Counted from the stretch's first letter, positions 23,281 through 34,259 are shown. The stretch: 64,000 nucleotides of DNA from Nymphaea colorata (GCF_008831285.2 NC_045138.2:36633115-36697114); one strand, 5' to 3'. Numbers and translations: made by a program. Notes: generated by a model not told the origin, from the letters alone.

Positions 23281-23515
23281 TGTGTTCTAGGCAGCCGGCC
23301 GGCCCAGCCCGGTAAAGGCAGGCCCAATCTGGCCCTTCGGGCCGGGCAGCCTGGCCTGGGCCAGGCTCGAGAGCCCGGGTCTCTGCTCGAGCCTGCTTGT
23401 TTAAAAATAAAAAACAAATTTTTAATCATAAAATAATTTTTTTAATATAAAAATATATTTATTAATAATAAATATTTATTATTAAAACAAAAAATTAAAT
23501 AATATATATTTTTTA
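23281..23515 (+). repeat. Bipartite GC-head/AT-tail repeat, copy A
   Basis: A GC-rich head (GGCCGGCCCAGCCCGG, GGGCCGGGCAGCC, GAGCCCGGGT) is followed by an AT-rich tail (TTTTTTTAATATAAAAATAT, ATTAATAATAAATATTTATT). The tail matches those at about 30985-31080 and 35685-35770. Confidence 0.6.
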
Positions 23516-23864
23516 CGAAAACTGACGCAGATTGGATATTATGCAAACCCCCAACTAGCCAGTTTGGAACTCTTTGTTTATTTAACTTTTTAAACAAAAG
23601 ATAGGAGAGGCCTGTAACGGTTGATTATGCATTTAATGTTATGAATAACTGGTTTCGGAATTATCCATTATCTTTGTAGCAACTTTATTTATGAATCGAA
23701 TCTTAAAGCCAAATGGTTCAGAAATTCGGTAAATCCAATTGGCATTGGAATCCTTTGTGAATCGAATTTGATAAAAAAAAATATTTTAAAATTTTAAAAA
23801 TAATTAAAAATTAAGAATGTCAAAAGAAGAGAAAGACTTAAAATAGTATAAAGACGTAAATGCT
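23516..23864. other. Intergenic AT-rich DNA, nothing identified
   Basis: No supported feature. Confidence 0.35.
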
Positions 23865-24480
23865 TAAGAAAAAAAATATAGAACACAACATCAATAAACA
23901 GATTACACTGTGCCAAACTTGTAGAGAGATTAGGGGTCAGTGCTAGGTGGGGAAGGATGGGATGAGCTTTCTAACTTATAACCGACTGAGCTCCAGCCAG
24001 ATAATTTTGGAATAACTTAGTATATTTTGCAAAAGAAAACCAAAAAGAAAGAAAGAAAACGACAACAACAACCAAATGGAACATTTGAAAAAGATGTTCC
24101 GTTTTAAGTTTGAAAGAAATTGATGAGTCTCGCTCTTCTAGTAAAAATCTTGTTCTCAAAGCATGAACGGCTGTAATGATTTGTCTGCTTTATGCTGTCA
24201 AAGCCTCTACTTCTGATGGAAAAACTGAAGCAATGGAACCTTGAGTTTAACATCAGGCCATTTGCATTGAGTGGTCTGATTTCATCAATTAGTGCGAAAT
24301 TCTATTGATTTTCAATAAATCTTGAACAAGATTTTGGTAACACAAGTTTGCAGTATAGTTATGTGTATATGATTAATTATGTTCTTCACTCCCTATAATC
24401 CCAGAAATGCTGACATGTTTGCAGTTCAGGGAAAGTCCCTGGACTCATGTAATGCGTTCCCTTGAAATGAGCCGATAAAA
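23865..24480 (-). repeat. Inverted long-distance duplication, right member (partner 16116-16755)
   Basis: Reverse complement of 16116-16755, with scattered substitutions. It shares CTGAGCTCCAGCCAGATAAT and GCCATTTGCATTGAGTGGTC. Confidence 0.75.
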
Positions 24481-24689
24481 TAGGAATATATAACAAAAAA
24501 GAAGCATGGGCATTCTATGAACGACAATCAAATGTTACCAGTTGCTCTAGCTTTTCTGTCTGAATTTACTTTTACTGCACATGGGTGCGGGAAGGCCCAT
24601 CTGTCTTGAAGTTTTCTGACGTATCCTTCCTCGTTCTCATCTATTTGTTGCATAACTTATTTAAAGTACATTGCTTGGAAGGTGACATT

Positions 24690-25160
24690 GGTTGGAATGG
24701 TGATGAACAAACTTGAAAATGTTACTGATGTTCACAATTCGTCCTCGATGATGGAACCGGAAGAAATGATGTTACCTTATGGCAAATGTCTGCCAGTACG
24801 TTAGTCCTGTATTTACCTTCTAATTTGAAACATTGAGGCTTCAACATTTTTTTTTATAGTAAATTTGGTAATCATCGATCATGTTTCTCAGGGTAAATGA
24901 TGTGCGGGAATCAAATGAAATTGCTTTGGTTGAGTAAGCTTCTTTCTTGGCTATCTAATATAACTAGTTCTTTCATAATTCACAGAAAACCGCATGAAGT
25001 GCTGTTTGTTATAGGAACTCTAGCATGTGTAGGAGCATTTATCAATTTAGCATATACAAGGGTGCTGCAACTCCTCTCTCGATCGAATCATGGATCTTTT
25101 TTTTGGTATGCCCAAAATAGCCCTCGTTCTGCAGCACCAGCACCCGCCCTTCGCTAAAGG
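24690..25160 (+). pseudogene. Exon-like fragments of an unidentified membrane protein gene
   Basis: Three short open stretches are flanked by splice-like signals: about 24690-24780 (Leu-Glu-Asn-Val-Thr-Asp and Met-Met-Glu-Pro-Glu-Glu), about 24893-24937 (Val-Asn-Asp-Val-Arg-Glu-Ser-Asn-Glu), and about 24986-25080 after a TTCACAG acceptor. The last holds a hydrophobic helix reading Val-Leu-Phe-Val-Ile-Gly-Thr-Leu. Joining the second and third at their best donor and acceptor gives a frame mismatch and an early stop, so the locus appears broken. No family is recognised. Confidence 0.25.
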
Positions 25161-25180
25161 ACGATGGTCTGTACACCAAG

Positions 25181-25296
25181 GAACATCGTACCGCAACACC
25201 AACGTATCTGAAAATCCCAACTATAAACCAAAAAGAGGAGAGAGGAGTGGTGGTTTTGTCAGCCTCAGGCCTCTCCTCGTTTCTAAATCTATGTTG

Positions 25297-25333
<37 letters not shown>

Positions 25334-25689
25334 CTATGGCACCGCTCGCCTTCTCTTATATCTGCGTGTGATTGAGTATTTTTTCATGTAACTTTCCATT
25401 AATCTCACGTTGCTTGATATGCGGCCGTCGATCATTGTTAGCTTCTGGTAAAGGAAAAGCATGAACTGAATGGATAAATGTTTATAGTATTGAGAGCACA
25501 GGGATTCTAATATCACGATAGATTTAGAAAAAAACTCAACTGCGTAGCTGAATCAGCTAGTTGTTTGGATCCAAAAGAAAGGGGGGGGGTGGAAATGAGG
25601 CAAATAGCGAACAAAAATTCATCTTAGGCAAGGTTTATTGCTGAATGTAACATATAAGAGATTTATTGGTTGTTGCATTACTCTTCGAA
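25181..25689. other. Intergenic, with a (CT)n tract at about 25296-25331
   Basis: A pure CT dinucleotide run of about 18 units precedes a short unremarkable ORF end. A G9 homopolymer lies near 25582. No gene is supported. Confidence 0.5.
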
Positions 25690-26010
25690 CTTGACGTGTA
25701 ATCGAAATTTTTGAATTGTTTATGGTGTAGTTATGTATATGATTCTTGTACATTAAACACCAACCTCGAATGGCAACTCTTTTTAAAACTTGACCATGAT
25801 GTGTAAATTAAAATTTTTGAATTGCATATGATGTAGTTATGTATATGATTCTTGTACATTAAACACCAACCCGGAATCGCAACTTTTTTTAAAACTTGAC
25901 CATGATGTGTAAATTAAAATTTTTGAATTGCTTATGATGTAGTTATGTATATGATTCTTGTACATTAAACACCAACCGGGAATCACAACTTTTTTTCAAA
26001 ACTTGGCCAT
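25690..26010 (+). repeat. 106 bp tandem repeat, three copies
   Basis: The marker GTAGTTATGTATATGATTCT starts at 25727, 25833 and 25939, giving an exact 106 bp period. Each unit also has CTTGTACATTAAACACCAAC and AAAACTTG(A/G)CCATGATG. Copies are nearly identical, so the array is recent. It ends at the start of the next duplicated block. Confidence 0.9.
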
Positions 26011-26330
26011 GATGTCTCCCTCCCATTTCCCTGTGCTGCTGCTAGTTGGACAAATGAGAAACATAAGCCAATCCCATTTGTTTGTGACTATGAAGGGCGG
26101 CCTTCTTGCATCTCTTCCATCACAAATCCAAACACATTGTTCAAGAGGCACTGTTAGCTTAATGTGCAATTATCAAAACCTTGATAGAAGAGCCAGAAAG
26201 TTTATGAAAAGGGCCATTAGTCTGTATGATGGCACTCAACAGGTGATCGATCGACTTCCAAGTCAAGGCCTGCAGACGTTTAAAATTTTACTTCAGTCAG
26301 AGAAGGGGGGCAAATGAAGGAATGCGGTTT
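26011..26330 (+). repeat. Inverted long-distance duplication, left member (partner 32830-33150)
   Basis: It matches the reverse complement of about 32830-33150: CTCCCATTTCC, ATAAGCCAATC/CACAAGCCAATC, TCACAAATCCAAACACATTG, AAAGGGCCA(T/G)TAGTCTGTAT and GCCTGCAGACGTTTAAA. The copy here is followed by unrelated sequence. It could be the 5' flank and first exon of a duplicated gene, because a TGACTATAAATGCC TATA-like element lies in the partner. Confidence 0.75.
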
Positions 26331-26669
26331 GCTCTCCAACCCCAAGACAGCTACTATGTCGAACCTGCATCTCTTCTCCACCCAACCTCTCTCTCATTCA
26401 AACCTGTCAAGATCAGTATTAACAATGCCACCGTTTTGATGAAGATCGAGAGAGGTGCGTTTTCTTTGCCCACTTAAACGAAAAAAGATATGATTGCGTG
26501 TGTCACAAAGATCAAACATTCGAAAGTAAACCTATATCAGAAAAATGAGCCCAACAGCATGTGTTTGGCAGGTAACAACTAGCGTTGGATGGTTTGGAAT
26601 TTTGATTCACAAGCTGACGGTTTATTAGTCCTCAAGCTGGATCATTTTCTTAAAGTCCTACCTCAAAAT
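26331..26669. other. Intergenic, nothing identified
   Basis: A protein-like but unrecognised open stretch runs across about 26340-26480. No splice context supports it. Confidence 0.3.
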
Positions 26670-27400
26670 CCGTATAGTGACAGAAAATCTTAACAAAATA
26701 TGTAAATTACAAAATCTGATGAACCAATAAAAAATCCACACACACATACACACTCTCTCTCTTTCCTCCCTCTAAATGATCCTGAGTCGCTAACATATAT
26801 ACCACAACAAAAAATAAGGCAGCAAAAATTTTCTCTCAAGCTCTCTCTCTCTCTACACAAATAAATGACTAAAATCTACACAATGCATATTATGAAAAAT
26901 CAATCAGTTAATGAAGAAAACTTAATCAAAGCAGTCACAATAAAAAAAAAGAAGTTAGTGAATGGGAAGCTTAAAACTTAGTTAAATCTGTTAATGAACA
27001 AAACACTACAACACAGTAAATGTGTGGCCTAGGGCGAGGATCAATGGACATTTGATGGTGGATTGATCAGCTCAGTGAATGACCTGCAAGAAACGGATGA
27101 TCGAGCGGGATGAGCTATTAGGAATTGATGGCGAGATGTAGGTCAGCGGAGGAAAACTACTAAATTGCAGTGCCTTTGAGGGAAAGTTGAAACAGGCAGC
27201 GGGTGGTAGAGAACTGAGGAGATGAATAGCCAAGGAAATACATGCACTTATACCTTCCCCAATGATCTCCATGCGTGGATGAGCAACGACATAGTGTAGT
27301 GGAGAGTCTTGGACGTTAGAGGGAAGGGGGAGTAGGCAGGCCTGAGCCATTAATAATCCTTTCTCTAACTAGAGCTCTCAACCACTCCATACATATACAT
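26670..27400 (+). repeat. Dispersed repeat R1, copy 4
   Basis: Colinear with copies 1 and 2: AAAATCTGATGAACCAATAA, CACACACATACACAC, ACATATATACCACAACA, AATGCATATTATGAAAA, a GGACATTT(G/T)ATGGTGGATTGA segment, and GATCTCCATGCGTGGATGAG. It lacks a long (TA)n tract. Confidence 0.7.
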
Positions 27401-28475
27401 GCTCATATAAATTGTATCAAATAATCAAATTTATAATCGATTTACCTCTAGCACTTGCTTTCTTACCTTTAGGTGTGGGATGGGTTGGTAGGTTCGTCCT
27501 GAACTGGAATGGATTGGGTCGGGCTCCACAGTCAACAGTGATCCAGCTCCAGAAAACATCAAGCAGTCGCAATTTTTTTCCCGCCCATTGCGCCCAAATT
27601 CACCAAAAAGAGGAAGACCAAAGGGGCGAAACCGTGAAGCGGCAAAGGGCAAGGGCCAAGGGCCGAAGGGCGGCAGCGGGCGGCAGACGATACATTCATA
27701 CATCATTGCAGGCGCCGCCCTTCTTCTCCTCCTCCTTCTTCGTTGTCTCTCCCCTTTTGATGTTTCTCTGTGGGCGTTCATTGAGATTCCATTTCTAAAG
27801 GTATTGAGGCAAAATTGGATCGCCTTTCTCCTGCTCGTTCTTCAACATTTATTTAGCATTGGTTAAAACACTTTAGTTTGTTGTTTTGTTCTGTTGGTTG
27901 TAAGACAAAGGTTGCCCAGTGAACCATTATTGATGTTCGTACCATGAACAAGGGAGTTTTCTGTTCTTGTTGTGTTATACAATTTGGAGGTAGCCTCTGG
28001 AATGGAATCCTATGATGGGTATTGTTTTGTTATTGCGGAGAATAATGAGAGTTTTGCTATTTGCAGTTTGGTATTTAATGTTTATTATGCTGCATTGCAA
28101 AGACTGCATATGATAGATCATTGATTTGTTATGGAATGCATGATGTTTATAGATACATATTCTCAAATTTGTTAAGGGGTTATATATAAATTTGCAACAG
28201 TAGCCAGATTGGATGAAATCCAGCCTTGTTTTGATTGAATCGAGCCCATTAGAGGTCACTGGTAGTCCTAAAAAATTTGTATTTTAATTTAATTGCGTTA
28301 ATGCTTTCTATTATATGTTGTTGTGTCTGTATGTTGTATATATGAAGGTTCCTAATTTGTTTACACTGTTGTTATATTGTATAATTGTAATGACTGTTTT
28401 TCCTTCTGTCATGTCTCTAATCTTGTGTATGGACATTGCCTAAGATTGTTGACTATAACTATTATTTTAATGCAG
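27401..28475. other. Intergenic or 5' region of an unidentified gene
   Basis: A GC-richer stretch at about 27480-27790 with CTTCTCCTCCTCC runs resembles a plant promoter and 5' leader. It is followed by T-rich, intron-like sequence up to the exon-like piece at 28476. No start codon can be assigned. Confidence 0.25.
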
Positions 28476-28633
28476 GAAAGATATATGGTAAGCTTAGTCT
28501 GCTATGCCGACGAAATTGGTTCAGTACTGAAAAATCATTATCGGGGACCTGGCAAACCAATGCTGTATCTTTTGTATGGCTGTATGGGTTGAACATTGAT
28601 AGCAATAAGTTTTCAAAGCCTGCAGAATTTGAG
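28476..28633 (+). CDS. Exon-like segment of an unidentified gene
   Basis: The segment is bounded by a TTTTAATGCAG acceptor and a GAG|GTTTGC donor. One frame stays open through both borders and reads Gly-Lys-Ile-Tyr-Gly-Lys-Leu-Ser-Leu-Leu, then Arg-Asn-Trp-Phe-Ser-Thr-Glu-Lys-Ser, then Trp-Leu-Tyr-Gly-Leu-Asn. A second frame is open over the first ~120 bases. No family is recognised, and upstream and downstream exons were not found. Confidence 0.2.
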
Positions 28634-28699
28634 GTTTGCTTTCTAAATTTATATTATGCTTGTTCATTTGACAGTTCTGAAATGCAATCTTGATCAGGC

Positions 28700-29045
28700 T
28701 TTAGTTGCATGATGCTAATTTTTGTTGTTAAATCTGTCTTTCTTTTTTCTTTTCTTAATATAGCAAAAACTTTTAGTTTTGGCACTTATGGGTAGACTAC
28801 TGGTGCTATTAGGAGATATAAAATTTATTTAGTTTCTGCCATCTTAGATAGGTTACTATTGCAACTTAATTTATAGTATGGCCTAATATGCTTGGCTACT
28901 GAAAAAAGATACATGAAAAATTTTTTATGACTATGATTATTTGCTTTAATTTTAAAATAACATATACTTTAGTTGAAATAATTTTTCACATACCATGTAC
29001 TAGTGCCCCATAGCCAAAAATTTCTGGCTCCGCCACTGGTTCTTT
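28700..29045. other. Intergenic, ending in a transposon-end-like motif
   Basis: AAATTTCTGGCTCCGCCACT at 29019-29038 is the complement of a motif that recurs at ends of plant non-autonomous elements. The other end was not located. Confidence 0.25.
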
Positions 29046-29099
29046 CATGTCTTTTCTTTTCCTCAAAAGTCATCTAGTCATTTGAAGTTGTGCGTTTTG

Positions 29100-29870
29100 T
29101 TTTAGAACTGGAAAATGAACGCAGATTCGGCCATGCCATGGGGAAAATCTTATTTAAATTAGGTGCACCGGCAAGAGAATTTTATAAAAATATTTTTTTA
29201 CAAAAAAATAAAATTTTGTAAACATAAAAAAACAGAAAAAAAAATTGAGTCCATCAAGAATCGGTCGCAGCAATTTTCGATCACAGATCTCTGCCAGCCG
29301 CGTCTATAAATAGCAGAACGAGAGAACAGAATGACATTCGATCCTTACACAAATCCTTGTTATCTTCCTTCTTCTCACTCCTTATGTCCTATTGCCCCCT
29401 ACCTCTTTAATATTGATACACCTTATAACCAAGTATTCTAGTTACAAAAGACTTTATGGAGCCTGTTCGAGAGGCAAATAGTGACAAGCTATCGTCAACC
29501 TCTTCGAGGATTGATGAACTATCTAGCTTTGTAACTAAGTATTTTAGTTAGGAAAAGCCTTATGGAGTCTGTTTCAGATGCAAATAGTGACAAGCTATCG
29601 TCAACCTCTTTGAGGATTGATGAACTATCTGTAAGTATGTTTGCTTCAGTTATAGAATAAAGTGTTAGTTTTCCTTACGAGCATATGTTAACTTTTTTAT
29701 TTCTAAGCATGTGTAGAGTAGTCTTATTTTCTGTTAATTAAAAAAAAAGCATTTTTTTCCAACAATACCTTTCTTTTTCTTTAGGCGTATGCATGTTTGG
29801 ATTCAGTTGTGTGCTGCTATGAGCACCCTACGTACATTGTATGTAGTAGGAGTAGAGAAACATTTTAGTA
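29100..29870 (+). pseudogene. Exon-like gene fragment, related to 34760-35220
   Basis: It shares AATGAACGCAGATTCGGCCATG with 34770 and GTTGTGTGCTGCTATGAGCACCC with 35163. A duplicated 106 bp unit (29431 and 29537) carries Ala-Asn-Ser-Asp-Lys-Leu-Ser-Ser-Thr-Ser. Its second copy ends at a GTAAGTATG donor near 29632. A TTTTCTTTAG acceptor near 29784 then opens Ala-Tyr-Ala-Cys-Leu-Asp, followed by Cys-Cys-Tyr-Glu-His-Pro-Thr-Tyr. Two linked exons are plausible, but the first has a stop in the upstream duplicate and no start is seen. The family is unknown. Confidence 0.3.
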
Positions 29871-30004
29871 ATTTAAAAATATATATAGTGGGCTTGGTCC
29901 CCATCCTTTCCTCGTATTTTCCTCAATCATATTTAGATTTTATTTTGTTGAGGCCGAAGAGCTGCAGCAGCAGTCATTTTTCTTTTTGATGGCTTCCATC
30001 ACTC

Positions 30005-30355
30005 TTTTAACAGGTACTCGTACCGGGCCCGATTCTTAAACTACTTATTATTATTTTATGATAATAATATATATTTTATTATTAAAAAAATATATTAAAA
30101 AATTTTATATATATTTTATTATTAAAAAATTTTCTTTACATTTAAAAAAGTTTTTTTTTTATTTTAACGGAACCCGAACTCGGGTTTCGAATCTGGATTT
30201 AGCTTCGAGACTTGAAACCGAGCTAAGACTAAGTTGGGTCTGATTACAAATAAAAAAATATTTTTTTAAATGTAAAATGTTTTCTTTAATATTAAAAATA
30301 TTTTTAATAATATATATATATATATTAAATAAAATAATATTCAATAATATACCAG
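30005..30355 (+). repeat. Bipartite GC-head/AT-tail repeat, copy B
   Basis: A GC-rich head with GAACCCGAACTCGGGTTTCG sits between two AT-rich blocks of TTAATATTAAAAATATTTTT style. The right block matches the tails of copies C and D. Confidence 0.55.
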
Positions 30356-30835
30356 ATTGACGCAGTAGTTAATTAATCTAGAGTCCCCACCATGCATGAA
30401 ATTAATCGGAAACAAAAAACCATTGATATATATGTACCTCACAAGCGCGCCCTAACCCTTGATAGTGCTCCGTTCTCCCAATTAGCAACTGACGTGGTCA
30501 CCAATCTACAAATACTAATAATGGGCAATGGCTTCCATGGTTTGGTGCTCTACAACAATTAACAAGGCACGCCGCTCATTTTTATATTTGCCAAAAATTC
30601 AAGTCTGGATGTGTCGTGTGAACATGTAAAATTGTAATTAACAAGAAGGAAGAACACATTGTGAGCGCACATTCATGGGGGTCATTTGACACATTGTGAG
30701 CCCTCATAATTCACACACGACAGGCAAAAAAATTAATGTTGAAGCTGGAACGTTTAGCAAGAGAAGTGATATTAAACCAAAAGAAAAAAAATAAAAATTT
30801 GAACTAACGTCAATTTCCAAGTGCCCCTCGTTTGT
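30356..30835. other. Intergenic, nothing identified
   Basis: A direct repeat of ACACATTGTGAG at about 30655 and 30690. No gene. Confidence 0.35.
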
Positions 30836-30839
30836 TGTG

Positions 30840-31085
30840 CCCTCACCCACCGTTAGATTTGGGCATCACCTGGGCCTAACCCAGCCCAATAAGAGTGGGG
30901 CTCTTGCCCGCCTGAGACCTCGAAACCTGAGATTGGGCTCAGCTCGAGACCTGAACCTAAGCCCAGTTGACTCGATTAAAATAAAAAAAATATTTTTTAA
31001 TGTAAAATAATTTGTTTAATATAAAAAAAATTATAATAAAATATATATTATTATTAAAATAAAATAATATTAAATAATGTATCCC
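30840..31085 (+). repeat. Bipartite GC-head/AT-tail repeat, copy C
   Basis: The head has CTGGGCCTAACCCAGCCC and GAGACCTGAACCTAAGCCC. The tail reads GATTAAAATAAAAAAAATAT and continues with ATATATTATTATTAAAATAA, colinear with 35673-35765. Confidence 0.65.
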
Positions 31086-32088
31086 CCTGCAGACCCATTC
31101 AAGTCGATTTTTTTGAGCCGCAACCGAGGCCCACTGTCTTCAATCTGCCCTATGTCTTCAACCACCACCAATGTCTACCTACCATACCGGGGTGCGCCTA
31201 AAATGCATCCGCACCCGTGTGGACGCGATGCGACGGTAAGTCGGGTGCGGTAAAAAACGTGTATGTCTATGATCCATCTTTTAGGGTTTTTTTTCTTAAT
31301 TTTCATTTTTCAACAAAAGCTATCGGGCGTCGCCCGACTCGCCCCTTTCCCTTTGCTAACGCCTTCCCAGTTCTGCTCTTCTCTTATCTCTCCTACCATC
31401 GTCCCTTCCACCTGTATGGCTGTGTATTTTACGCGGTTATGACAAAAACATCTCCGTGTACACATAAAAATGAGAACCTGACAAAAATGAAAATCGATAT
31501 AAAGGTTTAAAAAAATTAATAAAAACATAAATTACTAAAATGTCTCCCTACTCTTTCTACGTAACTTTGTAGGTTAAAAAAAAAGTATTGTTGAAAAAAA
31601 AATCGGTTTTTTATCTTAAAAAAAAATTTATTCCAGTTCAGTCTTAGCTGGAGCCTGGAGTCCCCAAAAGACAAAAGGGTCACGTCATGGGCCAAGGTCA
31701 ACCTGGTTCTCTCCTTTCCGGTCTGCCTGGCTTTACTGAGTCTGCCTTCTTACTTGGTTCATGAGCAATTCACTAACTTCCCTACTTACACCATTGGAGT
31801 ATATGAGCTTTTTTTGTGTTTCTTTGCATTGTCATGTTAAAAAATAGAAAAATACAGCTATATAGGATGTATGTTTTCTGGTTGTCTACGCAGCCTGAAC
31901 GTTTTGTTACTACAAGCTTTTGCTAAGCTCACCAAGTGAGCTACTCACTTAAGAAGACACAACTGCTCAATGATTTGACACTCTTATGCTAAGTAGACAC
32001 AATGGCCAACACGTCTATTTATAGGGAGAACAAGTCATGGTAGATTCTTCCACCGAATTCTATAAATTTTTTTTAAGTAGCATTTAGT
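31086..32088. other. Intergenic, nothing identified
   Basis: The ORF at 31217-31510 has no recognised motif. The rest is AT-rich. Confidence 0.35.
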
Positions 32089-32690
32089 TTAACTGAAAAG
32101 CAAGATGCTCATCAAATACAGGACCACACGAGCAATAAAAGACGGAAAAACTGATGGCAAAGACGGACAAAAGCTATGCATCGCAGGTGGAGGTGTGGTT
32201 GCGCCGTTGGAAAGAACCACCTTCAATGCCAAGGCGAAAGCAGCGGCTATGGCTGCACTGGATATGGACAGAATCGTTATTACCATGATCTTGCAGAGGC
32301 AAGAGGCCATAAAATACACAGCAATAGAGAGAAGGAGTATACTCCAAGGGCATAAGTGCAGAAGCTAGTGAATTCATCCTTGATCAATGTAGAAGGCACA
32401 CTCAATAGAGCAATACCAGCAGTGAAGGAAAGCATAAGATTGAACTTCGCCCAGGAATGGTAACTCTTCACCTTCTCATCTACGTTGCAGCGGTTGGGTG
32501 AGGAATCACTGCCTCCAACATGAACCGGAAGGGATCCGTCTCTGCGATTGCCATGCAGACGGGGAAGCATCTGCATGAACTGTTCGACGACTGAAATCAG
32601 GCCGTTGGGAAGAAAGAGGGCCGTCCCTGAAATACGAGAAGCCATGAATATATGAGAGACAGAGAGAGTCCAACTCGACTTACAACTGAG
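32089..32690 (-). pseudogene. Frameshifted small multi-pass membrane-protein-like gene
   Basis: The minus-strand frame 32645-32280 starts Met-Ala-Ser-Arg-Ile-Ser-Gly and has hydrophilic residues 30-65, then two hydrophobic stretches (Leu-Met-Leu-Ser-Phe-Thr-Ala-Gly-Ile-Ala and Tyr-Ala-Leu-Gly-Val-Tyr-Ser-Phe). It stops just after a Trp-Pro-Leu-Ala segment. A second hydrophobic helix (Ile-Met-Val-Ile-Thr-Ile-Leu-Ser-Ile-Ser, then Ala-Ala-Ile-Ala-Ala-Ala-Phe) lies immediately downstream in another frame, ending at 32089. A one-base shift near 32310 would join them, so an ancestral protein of about 190 residues with three or four membrane segments is inferred. A matching broken copy lies at 1-430, and a helix of similar style lies at 34793-35056. 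The family is not identified. Confidence 0.35.
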
Positions 32691-32709
32691 GGAAAGATTT
32701 ACGAAAGAG

Positions 32710-33150
32710 CCTCAAGGGTAGGGATGTCCATATAGTTTATTTGAATCCGATATTCGACCGAACGATCCCAAAAATTTACCAGTTAAAGGGCGAACAGACA
32801 CCGCCTTCCTTCTTTTGCCCTCTTCTTTGCCGCCCTTCTCTTTCCTAAAGTAAAACTTTAAACGTCTGCAGGCCTCGACTTGGAAGTCGATCACGTGTTG
32901 AGTGCCATCATACAGACTACTGGCCCTTTTCATAAATTTTCTGCTTCTTCCCCAAATTTTCAAATATCATGGTTTTGATTAATTGCATAATAAAGCTAAT
33001 AGTGCATCTTGATCAATGTGTTTGGATTTGTGATAGAAAAGATGCAAGAAGGCCGGCATTTATAGTCACATACAAATGATTGGCTTGTGTTTTTCATTTG
33101 CCCAACTACCAGCTCAAGGAAATGGGAGGCAGACAGCATTGCTGCTAAAC
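32710..33150 (-). repeat. Inverted long-distance duplication, right member (partner 26011-26330)
   Basis: On the minus strand the block begins with a TATA-like TGACTATAAATGCC at about 33055-33068. It runs through TCACAAATCCAAACACATTG and TTTATGAAAAGGGCCAGTAG into GCCTGCAGACGTTTAAA. It may be a promoter plus first exon of an unrecognised gene (an Arg-Lys-Phe-Met-Lys-Arg-Ala-Ser-Ser segment is shared by both copies). Confidence 0.7.
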
Positions 33151-33474
33151 CACCCGAGAAGACAACAGAACAGACGAGAAGAGGCTTTCTTCATTGAATA
33201 AACATTACTAGGCCAAAAGATCACTGGATATGCTTCCGCGTCATGCAGCATTGTTTTACTGTAGCTTCCTGTATTTGTTAATACACAAGTCTTTGACTAG
33301 ATTAGATATGACAGAATCACAGTTTAAGACATTAAAACTCTAACCAATTCACTTTCATTTTGTTAGTGAATCAGTGATGGTAAAACAAATTTATTTTCAC
33401 ATATGAAAGCGACCATAGATTAAAAAAAAAAAAATCAAACAAGAACTCATATACAGATGCCCATTCGTAAATTC
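33151..33474. other. Intergenic, nothing identified
   Basis: AT-rich with a poly-A tract near 33421. No supported feature. Confidence 0.35.
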
Positions 33475-33600
33475 ATTTATATTAAAAAAATTTATTTTAC
33501 TTAAAAAAAAAATTAATCAAGCCAGGCTGAGCCCGGCTGATGTCGGTCTCGGGTTTCGAAGTCTCGAGCCGGCCCGAGCACTGCTCAGTTTTCTTTATCC
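33475..33600 (-). repeat. Bipartite GC-head/AT-tail repeat, copy F (inverted)
   Basis: Here the AT-rich tail comes first and the GC-rich head (GCCAGGCTGAGCCCGGCTGA, CTCGAGCCGGCCCGAGCAC) second, so the element lies in the opposite orientation to copies A, C and D. Confidence 0.55.
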
Positions 33601-33609
33601 AATCATTGC

Positions 33610-34230
33610 CACAGTCGATCACCAGACATAACATAACTCTTTCAGGAGGCTCTCCTTCGTCAATTGGAGTTCCACCTTGGTAGAGCAGAGCGTACGTCTT
33701 CCAGCCTCTGTTTCAACTCGTTAACCAACGAGCAGATGGGCTCTAACTCACGCAGCGCACGCTCTTTTGATCCATTCCACTGTTTTGATCTTCCTGTCCA
33801 GCAAAGCCTCGTGACGCCTAATCTTCTCCACCATGCCTTGATGTTGTGAATTTTTTTACCGATCGGAATCGCCTCAGTATCTGCCCCTGCCCGCGCCGTG
33901 ACGGCGTCCAGTCCAGGAGGGCGTGCAAGAGCTGATCGAGCTCTTCCTTCAGGCCCTTAGATGATAGTGAGCAAGAAATTGTCGGCTTCCAAACTGAGAT
34001 CACGGAAGTCCTCCTTAAGGCGACCAAGCAATTCGTCTTTTCGGATGTCGTGGGAGCTTCATCGTCTGCTTGTTCAAGGAGGTGACGAGGGACATGGCAC
34101 GGTTGAGAAATTCAAAGGTCATGGCCCGATCGGCCAAGTCGCCGGATAGGGACAATTTGCAGAGCTCCAGCAGCAGGTGATACTTGTCTTTTCCGCTCTG
34201 AACCGTCTGGCTCCATCTCTTTCCTACTCT
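33610..34230 (-). pseudogene. Degraded coding sequence of an unidentified protein
   Basis: The stretch is more GC-rich than its surroundings and on the minus strand breaks into protein-like pieces in different frames. These include Lys-Tyr-His-Leu-Leu-Leu-Glu-Leu-Cys-Lys with Ala-Met-Thr-Phe-Glu-Phe-Leu-Asn-Arg near 34170-34080; Glu-Glu-Leu-Asp-Gln-Leu-Leu-His-Ala-Leu near 33950; and Met-Val-Glu-Lys-Ile-Arg-Arg-His-Glu-Ala and Leu-Asp-Arg-Lys-Ile near 33840-33790. They read as consecutive helical parts of one protein with frameshifts between them. The family could not be named. Confidence 0.35.
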
Positions 34231-34259
34231 CCTTCAAACGAAATTTTTAAAACTATCTG

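Noticed and set aside
25690-26010. Possible CRISPR-like array
   Set aside because: Head-to-tail 106 bp tandem repeat with no spacers, in a eukaryotic genome.
27431-27798. Overlapping ORFs on both strands in a GC-rich stretch
   Set aside because: Low-complexity Arg/Ala/Gly translation with no motif; more like a promoter or leader.
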